A stretch of DNA of 5,193 nucleotides from Chloroflexota bacterium (GCA_021796315.1 JAJYOH010000453.1:1-5193), one strand, 5' to 3'; numbered from the stretch's first letter, positions 1 to 5,193 are shown. Program-made: numbers and translations. Notes: generated by a model from the sequence alone, not told the origin.

Positions 1-796
1 CCCACAGGATCAGTAGGGAAATCAACCAGGCAATAGTAAATGAGATCACCGAGAAGGCGGCCGCGACGTTCCCATTGATGCGCGTGTATTCCACCAGCAG
101 GAGCGGGAACGTTTTGAACCTGGCGCCCACGATCAATGAGGTCAACGTGAACTCCGCAAAAACAGTGGCAAATACCAACAGACTCCCGCTCAAGATCCCG
201 GCAAGAATATTGGGGATAACGACCTCCGCCAGGATTTGAAAAACGTTCGCGCCCAGACTTTGGCCGGCCTCCGTTAAAGTGCGTGAGTCAATCGCCTGCA
301 GCGCGTTCGATACCGGCCGATACATGAACGGCATGGAATACACCACTACCGCGCCGATGAGCAGGAACGGTGAACGCGCCAGCGGAGGGAAGTTATAGAT
401 TTGAATCAGCGCCAGCGCAAGAACAACGGTTGGAATCCCGAACGGGAGGATCATCAACACTTCAAGCAGAGGTTTGGCCTTGGTCAGGCGTATGTGAACC
501 CAATATACCGTCGGGACAATGATAATGAGACTCGCAACGACAGTGGACAGAGACAAGATGAGCGAATTCCGCAGTGTGATCGTAAAGTAAGAGGCCTCCA
601 CGGCCCTCGCATAGAAGTCAAGTGTATATCCCTCCGGCAGGATCGTGCGGTCCCAGCGTGTCGCAACCGAGAACACATAAGTGGATATGATCGGCAGCAA
701 CATATAGAACAGAAAGAACGCGATCGGCAGTATTTGCCAACCGGCGACGCGTTTCTTTCTGGCAGATTCTTGCTTGGACTTCCGAGGATTTTTCAT
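1..796 (-). CDS. ABC transporter permease, PotC/PhnV-like (partial, C-terminus off left edge)
   Basis: Inner-membrane subunit of an ABC importer and partner of the permease encoded just upstream. The 265 visible residues begin MKNPRKSKQES, a basic cytoplasmic tail, followed by hydrophobic segments near residues 20-43, 74-99, 110-133, 142-157, 190-215 and 243-265. The cytoplasmic EAA loop that docks on the ATPase is clear at about 173-204: E176, A177, L181 and G182, then a VIPNILAGI stretch. This is the binding-protein-dependent transport inner-membrane family. The overall look is closest to spermidine (PotC), 2-aminoethylphosphonate (PhnV) or iron-type permeases, not MalG. The start at 796 is chosen because an ATG 5 bp upstream (801) meets a stop after two codons. 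It lies 22 bp after the preceding permease stop, so the pair is very likely one transcript. Family usual length is about 260-290 residues, so only a short tail is missing. The family is secure; the substrate is not determinable here. Confidence 0.9.
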   Translation of the reverse strand, partial: MKNPRKSKQESARKKRVAGWQILPIAFFLFYMLLPIISTYVFSVATRWDRTILPEGYTLDFYARAVEASYFTITLRNSLILSLSTVVASLIIIVPTVYWVHIRLTKAKPLLEVLMILPFGIPTVVLALALIQIYNFPPLARSPFLLIGAVVVYSMPFMYRPVSNALQAIDSRTLTEAGQSLGANVFQILAEVVIPNILAGILSGSLLVFATVFAEFTLTSLIVGARFKTFPLLLVEYTRINGNVAAAFSVISFTIAWLISLLILW

Positions 797-818
797 CTCA
801 TCTGAATTCCACAGGTAA

Positions 819-1685
819 TCAGCTCTTTGACCAGCGGCGCGCGCGGCTGGTCGCCACCTGATAAACGCCGATGCTCAGTCCCATAATGATCAATGACATG
901 ACAGCCATTGCCATCCCCACCCCCTGATCCTGGCGCACCTCACCCGCGATCATGTAACCGATTTGCAGTGTCACCAGCGACATCTTCGCCTGGACGAGCG
1001 TATACGCGGTGGCATACGCGCCGAACGCGTTGGCAAAAAGCAGGGTGAAACCTGCAATGAGCGACGGCATCAAAAGCGGTATACCGATGTGCCACCAGAA
1101 TTGGAACGTGTTGGCCGACAGGCTTTGTGCGGATTCCTGCCATTCTTTCTTGATCCCGGCAAAGGCAGGTAAGATCAATAGAACCATGAGGGGCAGTTGA
1201 AAATACACATACGCCAGCACTAACCCGGAGAAGGAATAAATGCTGAAGGTCGGATAAAGATCGTAGTTGAAGTACTGGATCAGGAATTGCGTGACGACGC
1301 CATTCAATCCCAGGATCACAACAAAGGCAAATGCCAACGGCGCACCGGCAAAATTGGTGGTCACATCCGAGAGGGTGATCAGCGCATCGCGGACGCGCTC
1401 GGACGGCCAGCGATAGATTGCATAGCCGATGAAGGTGCCCAGCACGACGCCGATGATAGCGGTCAGCCCCGACAGGTTGATGCTGTTCACGAACGAATTG
1501 ATGTAAAGCGGGCGCTGCAAATCAGTGTAATGAGAAAGTGTAAGTGCCCTGGTGGTTTTCTCGACAAAACTTCCCCGTATCAAAAACACCACTGGCACGA
1601 TCTCGAAGGCCAGACAAAAAAGCAGGAACGGAGCAAAGCCCATCCAATCGGAAAATCCACTGGCTTTTCTTTTTCTAGTTGACAT
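819..1685 (-). CDS. ABC transporter permease, PotB/PhnU-like
   Basis: Complete 288-residue inner-membrane subunit, first gene of the minus-strand operon. A basic N-terminus (MSTRKRKASG) precedes about six membrane segments, near residues 14-35, 66-90, 104-125, 147-172, 202-224 and 253-277. The EAA loop lies at about 179-212 (KKEWQESAQSLSANTFQFW, then a GIPLLMPSLIAG stretch), the surface that contacts the ATPase. It would form a heterodimeric pore with the next permease; the ATPase and binding protein are not in this window. I chose the ATG at 1685 because GGGAG lies 10 nt upstream. A longer reading from 1736 would add 17 residues, but it would start inside the -35 hexamer of a near-perfect promoter. 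Permeases of this kind import polyamines, aminoethylphosphonate, thiamine or iron. The divergent sugar kinase hints at a carbohydrate-related ligand instead, which is inference only. Confidence 0.9.
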   Translation of the reverse strand: MSTRKRKASGFSDWMGFAPFLLFCLAFEIVPVVFLIRGSFVEKTTRALTLSHYTDLQRPLYINSFVNSINLSGLTAIIGVVLGTFIGYAIYRWPSERVRDALITLSDVTTNFAGAPLAFAFVVILGLNGVVTQFLIQYFNYDLYPTFSIYSFSGLVLAYVYFQLPLMVLLILPAFAGIKKEWQESAQSLSANTFQFWWHIGIPLLMPSLIAGFTLLFANAFGAYATAYTLVQAKMSLVTLQIGYMIAGEVRQDQGVGMAMAVMSLIIMGLSIGVYQVATSRARRWSKS

Positions 1686-1706
1686 GTTGCGACCGCTCCC
1701 ACGAAT

Positions 1707-1736
1707 ATTATATACACAGGATGTTTTGTTTGTCAA
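1707..1736 (-). promoter_or_regulatory. Promoter of the permease operon
   Basis: On the minus strand, TTGACA (1736-1731) and TATAAT (1712-1707) are both perfect sigma-70-type hexamers separated by 18 bp. Transcription would begin near 1700, leaving only about 15 nt before the ATG at 1685. The GGGAG ribosome site (1700-1696) would then lie at the very 5' end of the message. An overlapping TATATA gives a 16-bp spacer as an alternative -10. Confidence 0.75.
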
Positions 1737-1770
1737 CTGTTTTTGTTGTGTTTTAATTTGTTTGACTAAC
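1728..1770. promoter_or_regulatory. Paired operator-like boxes over both -35 elements
   Basis: Two related 11-bp near-palindromes, GTTTGTCAACT (1728-1738) and GTTTGACTAAC (1760-1770), each contain one of the two divergent -35 hexamers. The second has one mismatched pair around a central A; the first is less symmetrical. The surrounding 20 bp (1725-1744 and 1757-1776) match at 14 of 20 positions. Centres are 32 bp apart, about three helical turns, so one regulator could sit on the same face of both. The shape is compatible with a ROK or LacI-type repressor site, but the protein is unknown. Confidence 0.45.
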
Positions 1771-1790
1771 CGTTTTTATAATGTTAGAAT
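1762..1790 (+). promoter_or_regulatory. Promoter of the sugar kinase gene
   Basis: TTGACT (1762-1767) and TAGAAT (1785-1790) are separated by an ideal 17 bp. TG at 1782-1783, one base before the -10, makes an extended -10. Transcription would start near 1797, giving a leader of about 67 nt. A perfect TATAAT at 1777-1782 lies only 9 bp from the TTGACT and has no good -35 of its own, so it is the weaker reading. Confidence 0.65.
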
Positions 1791-1794
1791 AACA
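1782..1794. promoter_or_regulatory. Palindrome on the kinase -10 element
   Basis: TGTTA-GAA-TAACA is a perfect 5-bp inverted repeat with a 3-bp centre, lying exactly over the extended -10 of the kinase promoter. A nested repeat ATGTTA (1781-1786) and TAACAT (1799-1804) spans the probable start of transcription. A protein bound here would block the kinase promoter but not the divergent one. Part of the match arises from the promoter sequence itself, so this is only a candidate operator. Confidence 0.35.
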
Positions 1795-1850
1795 ATCATA
1801 ACATTTCAAGCCAGTTTTTGTACGTTTTTTGTAAACATAGTCTGAAAATC

Positions 1851-1855
1851 AGGAG
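1851..1855 (+). promoter_or_regulatory. Ribosome binding site of the sugar kinase gene
   Basis: AGGAG, continuing as AGGAGAGG, lies 8 nt before the ATG at 1864. It is the strongest ribosome site in the window and selects that start. Confidence 0.8.
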
Positions 1856-1863
1856 AGGCTCAC

Positions 1864-3324
1864 ATGACAGAGGCACCGAGGGAACTTGCCGCTCAATACC
1901 CGGACGTAAAGCGGTTCGAAAAGAGAATCGGCGAATTGACCGCTGAGAGTTTTTTCCAAAAGGGGATCAACATCTTCGTCAACCGCACGCCCGGACGCCT
2001 CGACCTGATGGGCGGAAACGATGATTACACCGGCGGCCTCGTGTTTGAAACCACCATACGCGAAGCGACTCTAGTCGCCATCCAGCCGCGCATAGATCAA
2101 AGAGTTATTTTCTACAACCCGGCGGTGAAGTCACTGGGCTGGAAGGATAGGATCGAATTTTCTTTGCCTGACCTCGTTGAAAACGGCCGCATCAAGCCAT
2201 TGGAACAGGTACGCGATTGGATCAATACAGACCCGGAGCGCTCCTGGTGCGCCTACATCCTTGGCGATCTTTATTTTCTGATCAAACATTATCCAGAGAA
2301 GGTGAAACACGGTCTCTCGTTGTATCTCGAGTCGGATGTGCCGTTGGGCAAAGGCGTTAGCTCTTCGGCCGCGTTGGAAGTCGCTCCGATGAAAGCCATG
2401 GCGAAGATGTATGGCGTGGATGTAGCAGGGGTTGAGTTGGCTTTCTGGACTCAGTGGGTAGAGATCGCATGGACGCAGTCAGCCTGCGGGATCATGGACC
2501 AGCTGGCGGTCGTGATGGGAGACGAAGGCTATTTTGTCCCCATGCTCTGTCAGCCCTGCCTGCCGCGGCCATTGGTCAAATTACCTGAGAACCTGCGCCT
2601 TTGGGGAATTGACTCCGGGGTGCGCCACGCCGTTGCCGGGATCGAATACGAATCCGCTCGAGCCGCGACTTTTATGGGCTACCGTTTTCTGTGTGACTGG
2701 GAAAATCTGGAGCCAAAACTTGATGAAAGTGGCGCCCTTCCCCGCTGGATTGAACCCAAATGGAACGGCTACCTGGCAAACCTTTCGCCCTCCGAGTTCC
2801 GCCAGCGATATGAGAACCGTTTACCGGAAGCGCTCGCTGGCGCGGATTTCAACAAGACCTACGCCGTGCATCTTGATCCCTTCACCCCGGTACGGTCAGA
2901 GGTGAATTATCTGGTGCGCGGTGCGACTCGCTATGCGGTTGAAGAGAACTGGCGCGTACACAGTTTCTTCAGCCTGATCTCCAAACCTCCCGCGATGATG
3001 GATGAAATCACAACTCAACTTTTGGGTGAGTTGATGTATCAATCGCACATCGGTTATAGCCAATGTGGGCTTGGCTCGGATGCCACAGATAAAATCGTCG
3101 AGTTGGTAAGAGCCGAAAAATGCAATGGGTTGTTGGGAGCCAAGATCACGGGCGGAGGCGCAGGTGGAACTGTGGCTGTTCTAGGCATGAACACTCCGGC
3201 CTCGGAATCCGCCTTCAAGCGCGTTGTTGATAAATACGAAGCGTGGAGCGGAAGCGAGCCTTTCTTGTTCGAGGGTTCTTCCGCCGGGTGTGACAGATTT
3301 GGAGTGCAACAGCTCTGTTATTGA
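1864..3324 (+). CDS. GHMP-family sugar-1-kinase, L-arabinokinase/galactokinase-like
   Basis: A 486-residue cytosolic kinase predicted to phosphorylate the anomeric (C1) hydroxyl of a galactose-like sugar using ATP. Motif 1 is at 41-58 (RTPGRLDLMGGNDDYTGG), the phosphate-binding loop is at 158-173 (DVPLGKGVSSSAALEV), and motif 3 is at 425-440 (GAKITGGGAGGTVAVL). By alignment with human galactokinase, catalytic Arg37 is R45 and Asp186 is D212 (in CGIMDQL, 208-214). The sugar contact Asp46 is D54, while Glu43 and His44 are replaced by G51 and N52. Segments such as WGIDSGVRHAVAG (247-259), LGELMYQSHIGYSQCGLGSD (387-406) and FEGSSAGCDRFG (469-480) match the kinase half of plant L-arabinokinase as I remember it. 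The plant enzyme's N-terminal glycosyltransferase-like half is absent, and this protein is longer than typical galactokinases (about 350-400 residues). AGGAG at 1851-1855, 8 nt before the ATG, fixes the start. The gene is divergent from the permeases. Kinase family is certain; substrate is L-arabinose, galactose or a relative. Confidence 0.88.
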   Translation: MTEAPRELAAQYPDVKRFEKRIGELTAESFFQKGINIFVNRTPGRLDLMGGNDDYTGGLVFETTIREATLVAIQPRIDQRVIFYNPAVKSLGWKDRIEFSLPDLVENGRIKPLEQVRDWINTDPERSWCAYILGDLYFLIKHYPEKVKHGLSLYLESDVPLGKGVSSSAALEVAPMKAMAKMYGVDVAGVELAFWTQWVEIAWTQSACGIMDQLAVVMGDEGYFVPMLCQPCLPRPLVKLPENLRLWGIDSGVRHAVAGIEYESARAATFMGYRFLCDWENLEPKLDESGALPRWIEPKWNGYLANLSPSEFRQRYENRLPEALAGADFNKTYAVHLDPFTPVRSEVNYLVRGATRYAVEENWRVHSFFSLISKPPAMMDEITTQLLGELMYQSHIGYSQCGLGSDATDKIVELVRAEKCNGLLGAKITGGGAGGTVAVLGMNTPASESAFKRVVDKYEAWSGSEPFLFEGSSAGCDRFGVQQLCY

Positions 3325-3558
3325 GCGCACATCATAAAAAAAGCGTTCGAAAAACAAGGCGATTATCCCTTGTCACCCTATAAGGACTTTGGAAGTTCAG
3401 GTTATTGCTTTGTAAAGCCTTCTTTGGAGGGTCTGTTGCCAGCGATACTCGCCTTTCGTAATATCTTTTGCACTGCTTTAGTGTGACACGAAAAACATTA
3501 ATTTTGTCACTGAACGATCCATTTCAATCCAGATAAATTTAGAGCAATCGGAACAAAT
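3325..3558. other. Intergenic stretch without a convincing gene
   Basis: AT-rich 234-bp gap after the kinase. It holds a 6-bp hairpin, ACAAGG/CCTTGT (3354-3359 and 3368-3373), with an 8-nt loop and no following T-run, so it is a poor terminator candidate. It also holds a short palindrome GCTTTGTAAAGC and an inverted repeat GTGACA/TGTCAC (3483-3510). The kinase frame stays open for about 52 codons past its stop, but the conceptual peptide has no familiar motif. Confidence 0.5.
3483..3510. repeat. Inverted repeat GTGACA/TGTCAC
   Basis: GTGACA (3483-3488) and TGTCAC (3505-3510) are perfect 6-bp arms around a 16-bp AT-rich centre. Counting a one-base bulge, the match extends outward through AGTG and CACT. 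It lies about 50 bp before the ATG of the broken lipoprotein gene. It could be an operator or hairpin of that former gene; no function is shown. Confidence 0.3.
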
Positions 3559-3753
3559 ATGAAAACAAGAATTCTCATCTTCCTCCTTGTGTTTCTTGCA
3601 GTTGGATGTGCTCTCGCTACTGTTCAACCAGGCGGTTATATTGATTTGAACAATCTGTAGCCGCTTCCTACTCTCACCGATCCGAATGTACATTCCCTGC
3701 GCGTGGCCATAGCAGCTGTGTTTTCCCCGCAGGAAGATGCCTGCGTTGAATGA
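3559..3753 (+). pseudogene. Broken PhnD-like substrate-binding lipoprotein, N-terminal stub
   Basis: The ATG at 3559 opens a lipoprotein-like signal peptide (MKTRILIFLLVFLAVGCALA), with C17 the candidate lipidated cysteine, although AVGC is a loose lipobox. The frame stops at TAG (3658-3660) after 33 residues. Past that stop the frame continues as PLPTLTDPNVHSLRVAIAAV followed by FSPQ. This closely resembles the first beta-strand region of phosphate/phosphonate-binding (PhnD-like, PF12974) proteins, where LRVA.AA..SP is typical. The TAG may have been CAG, since a Q would read smoothly as DLNNL-Q-PLPT. Resemblance ends at about 3735 and TGA follows at 3751-3753, leaving about 65 of the roughly 300 residues usual for the family. 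Intact relatives are exported binding proteins of ABC importers. Here the gene is dead or, at most, encodes a 33-residue peptide. The upstream ribosome site is weak. Confidence 0.6.
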
Positions 3754-3778
3754 GAAGTGGCTCGAAGAAGGAAATGAA

Positions 3779-4036
3779 ATGTCTGAGCAAAAATTTCGCA
3801 CGGAAGAATTCCGCGTCAATGGCGAGGAACTGCTCGCCAAAATCAAGAAGTTGATTCACGAAGGTAACATCCGCCGCGTCATCATCAAGGATAAAGATGG
3901 AAAAACCATCCTGGAAATCCCAATGACTCTCGGCGTGGTTGGCGTGTTGATTGCTCCGCAACTCGCCGCTGTCGGCGCGATTGCCGCGTTGGTCGCCGAG
4001 GCGACTGTCGTGGTCGAGAAAAACGAAGCCGTATGA
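3779..4036 (+). CDS. DUF4342 family small protein
   Basis: An 85-residue protein of the DUF4342 family (PF14242), function unknown. Residues 8-45 carry the conserved, charged part: TEEFRVNGEELLAKIKKLIH, then GNIRRVIIKDKDGKTILEIP. A hydrophobic glycine/alanine-rich stretch at 48-75 (LGVVGVLIAPQLAAVGAIAA and following) could be one membrane segment or hairpin, and a short charged tail follows. I chose the ATG at 3779 because AAGG lies 7 nt before it and family members start just ahead of the EEF motif. An in-frame ATG at 3737 would add 14 residues but overlaps the lipoprotein remnant and has no spaced ribosome site. Its stop codon overlaps the ATG of the next stub (ATGA at 4033-4036), the signature of a former two-gene operon. 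It appears intact and lies between two broken genes. The family call is confident. Confidence 0.85.
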   Translation: MSEQKFRTEEFRVNGEELLAKIKKLIHEGNIRRVIIKDKDGKTILEIPMTLGVVGVLIAPQLAAVGAIAALVAEATVVVEKNEAV

Positions 4037-4182
4037 AATCATTTCGCAAAGAGCTTTGGTTCAACATTCCGTCCCGCCGCGGATTCGTCAACATCACGCC
4101 GAAAATCGGACCACCTTTGTCTCTCCGCTCGAAGATATTTCAGCGCTCATCGCAATCTCGTTCCTGTATTACTCGACTTTAA
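4033..4182 (+). pseudogene. Truncated YjbQ-family (UPF0047) gene, N-terminal stub
   Basis: The ATG overlaps the DUF4342 stop. The first 23 residues (MKSFRKELWFNIPSRRGFVN then ITP) match the start of YjbQ/UPF0047 proteins (PF01894, about 130-140 residues), some of which are annotated as having thiamine-phosphate-synthase-like activity. From about residue 26 the resemblance stops abruptly. The remaining residues (GPPLSLRSKIFQRSSQSRSC and a few more) are low-quality sequence ending at TAA after 49 codons. None of the family's histidine-containing core (the NAMHITAS region) is present in any forward frame before the next gene, so this is a deletion rather than a simple frameshift. A new 49-residue peptide could still be made by coupled translation. 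The N-terminal match is strong but short. Confidence 0.6.
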
Positions 4183-4205
4183 AAAAGTTCGGCCAGCCTG
4201 CTTTA

Positions 4206-4233
4206 TTGAATTTTGGAGTGCGGGCTTTATAAT
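4206..4233 (+). promoter_or_regulatory. Promoter of the LuxR/MalT-type regulator, probably leaderless
   Basis: TTGAAT (4206-4211) and a perfect TATAAT (4228-4233) are separated by 16 bp. The ATG of the regulator begins 6 bp after the -10, at 4240, which is where transcription would start. No ribosome site is visible other than a weak GGA. A leaderless message is therefore the simplest reading. Confidence 0.55.
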
Positions 4234-4239
4234 GGATCC

Positions 4240-5193
4240 ATGTCCACGCCAATTTTAGCCACTAAACTTTACATTCCCACGCCTCGGCCTAAAATTGTCC
4301 TCCGCCCCCGCCTGGTCGAGCGGCTGAATGAAGGCCTCTCTTCGGGTTGCAAGTTGACTCTCATTTCTGCCTCCGCTGGCTTTGGTAAAACCACGCTGGT
4401 CAGCGAATGGATCGCCAGTTGCGAGCGACCGGCCGCTTGGCTGTCGCTGGATGAAGGGGATAACGACCCCACACAATTTCTGACTTACCTCATCGCGGCA
4501 TTACAGACGATTGTGGCGAATATTGGAGAGGGGGTGTTGGGCGCGCTTCAATCCCCTCAGCCGCCGCCAACCGAATCGATTCTGACAGCCCTGATCAATG
4601 AAATTATCACCATCCCCGATCGCTTCATCTTTGTCCTTGACGACTACCACGTGATTGATGCCAAAGCGGTTGACAATGTCCTCACCTTTCTGCTTGAGCA
4701 CCTGCCACCACCGATGCACCTGGTCATTGCTACGCGTGAAGATCCACATCTACCCCTGGCCCGGTTGCGCGCCCGCGGTCAATTGACTGAACTGCGCGCC
4801 GCTGATTTGCGTTTTACCCCCGTCGAAGCCGCCGAATTTATCAACCAGATGATGGGACTAAACCTCTCGGAAGAAAACGTCGCCGCATTGGAAACCCGCA
4901 CCGAAGGTTGGATTGCCGGACTACAATTAGCCGCGCTTTCGATGCAGGGACATAAAAACACCACCAGCTTCATCAAATCCTTCACTGGCAGCCACCATTT
5001 CGTGCTGGACTATCTGATTGAAGAAGTCCTGCATCAGCGGTCTGAAAGCATCCAGACTTTCTTGCTACGCACTTCAATCCTTGACCGCCTGTGCGGACCC
5101 CTTTGTGATGCTGTTCTGCTCGACCCTTCTGCTTCCGGGCAAGAAACCCTGGAATATCTCGAACACGCCAACCTGTTCATCGTCCCCCTGGAC
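4240..5193 (+). CDS. LuxR-family ATP-binding transcriptional regulator, LAL/MalT type (partial, C-terminus off right edge)
   Basis: The first 318 residues of what is normally an 850-950-residue STAND ATPase regulator with a C-terminal LuxR helix-turn-helix. The N-terminus has the family's opening, LATKLYIPTPRP (6-17). A Walker A follows at 43-53 (SASAGFGKTTL, K50), then AAWLSLDEGDNDP (65-77), a Walker B at 129-139 (FIFVLDDYHVI, D134/D135), and the sensor region IATREDPHLPLARLRARGQL (163-182). Next is the winged-helix region with TEGWIAGLQLAALSM (221-235). In MalT the sensor domain binds an inducer and ATP drives assembly on DNA; the inducer here cannot be read from this fragment. The TPR-like sensor and DNA-binding parts lie outside the window. 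The start is ATG 4240; the protein's conserved beginning fits it, although no ribosome site is present. It is a plausible regulator of nearby genes, but nothing in the sequence ties it to the permease or kinase. The family is certain. Confidence 0.92.
   Translation, partial: MSTPILATKLYIPTPRPKIVLRPRLVERLNEGLSSGCKLTLISASAGFGKTTLVSEWIASCERPAAWLSLDEGDNDPTQFLTYLIAALQTIVANIGEGVLGALQSPQPPPTESILTALINEIITIPDRFIFVLDDYHVIDAKAVDNVLTFLLEHLPPPMHLVIATREDPHLPLARLRARGQLTELRAADLRFTPVEAAEFINQMMGLNLSEENVAALETRTEGWIAGLQLAALSMQGHKNTTSFIKSFTGSHHFVLDYLIEEVLHQRSESIQTFLLRTSILDRLCGPLCDAVLLDPSASGQETLEYLEHANLFIVPLD

Noticed and set aside
401..805. Plus-strand frame of 134 codons opposite the second permease
   Set aside because: The minus-strand reading is a clear permease with an EAA loop; the plus reading is rich in R, Q and D with no motif, an antisense shadow.
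1287..1682. Plus-strand frame of 131 codons opposite the first permease
   Set aside because: Antisense shadow of a well-supported membrane protein; no motif and no ribosome site.
1777..1782. TATAAT as the kinase -10
   Set aside because: Only 9 bp from TTGACT and no other reasonable -35 at 16-18 bp; TAGAAT at 1785 with a 17-bp spacer and TG extension fits better.
2534..2905. Overlapping 123-codon frame inside the sugar kinase
   Set aside because: The kinase frame carries all family motifs across this span; the alternative has none.
3354..3373. Hairpin ACAAGG/CCTTGT as a kinase terminator
   Set aside because: Only 6 bp, an 8-nt loop, modest G+C and no T-run after it, so a rho-independent terminator cannot be supported.
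3325..3484. 52-codon open extension of the kinase frame after its stop
   Set aside because: The kinase already ends with its normal FEGSS...FG tail; the extension has no familiar motif and its length is compatible with chance.
3478..4042. Minus-strand frames opposite the lipoprotein stub and DUF4342
   Set aside because: They lie antisense to recognisable family sequence and show no motif of their own.
4103..4232. Frameshifted remainder of YjbQ after the stub
   Set aside because: The forward frames before the next gene were read and none shows the YjbQ histidine core or C-terminal region, so loss by deletion is preferred to a frameshift.
4255..4985. Minus-strand frames opposite the regulator gene
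   Set aside because: Shadows of the regulator, whose Walker motifs and sensor region are all in the plus frame.

Overview
The window reads like accessory chromosome of a bacterium with moderate G+C in its genes and AT-rich gaps. The most likely source is Chloroflexota (Anaerolineae). This rests on a large MalT/LuxR-type regulator, a DUF4342 protein, a PhnD-like lipoprotein remnant and a bacterial arabinokinase-like GHMP kinase, all of which I associate with that group. It is a judgement from protein character, not a proof. The window cuts a gene at each end.

Left third (1-1685, minus strand): two consecutive ABC-importer membrane subunits, 22 bp apart. The first gene (819-1685) is complete. 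The second (796 to beyond position 1) runs off the left edge. Both look like the PotB/PotC, PhnU/PhnV or FbpB superfamily rather than MalF/MalG sugar permeases.

Centre (1686-3324): a 178-bp AT-rich gap separates the permeases from a divergent 486-residue GHMP-superfamily sugar-1-kinase on the plus strand. The kinase resembles the kinase half of plant L-arabinokinase more than ordinary galactokinase. The gap holds two strong, back-to-back promoters. Each -35 hexamer lies inside a related near-palindromic box, and a separate perfect palindrome covers the kinase -10. The layout suggests co-regulated uptake and phosphorylation of a sugar or sugar derivative, although the substrate is not shown by the sequence.

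Right centre (3325-4239): a decayed patch. About 230 bp without a convincing gene is followed by the N-terminal stub of a PhnD-like binding lipoprotein broken by an in-frame TAG. Next come an intact small DUF4342 gene and a truncated YjbQ-family stub whose ATG overlaps the DUF4342 stop codon.

Right end (4240-5193): the first 318 codons of a large ATP-binding LuxR-family (LAL/MalT-type) regulator. Its promoter sits so close to the ATG that the transcript is probably leaderless. No RNA genes, CRISPR arrays, insertion sequences or transposases were seen.
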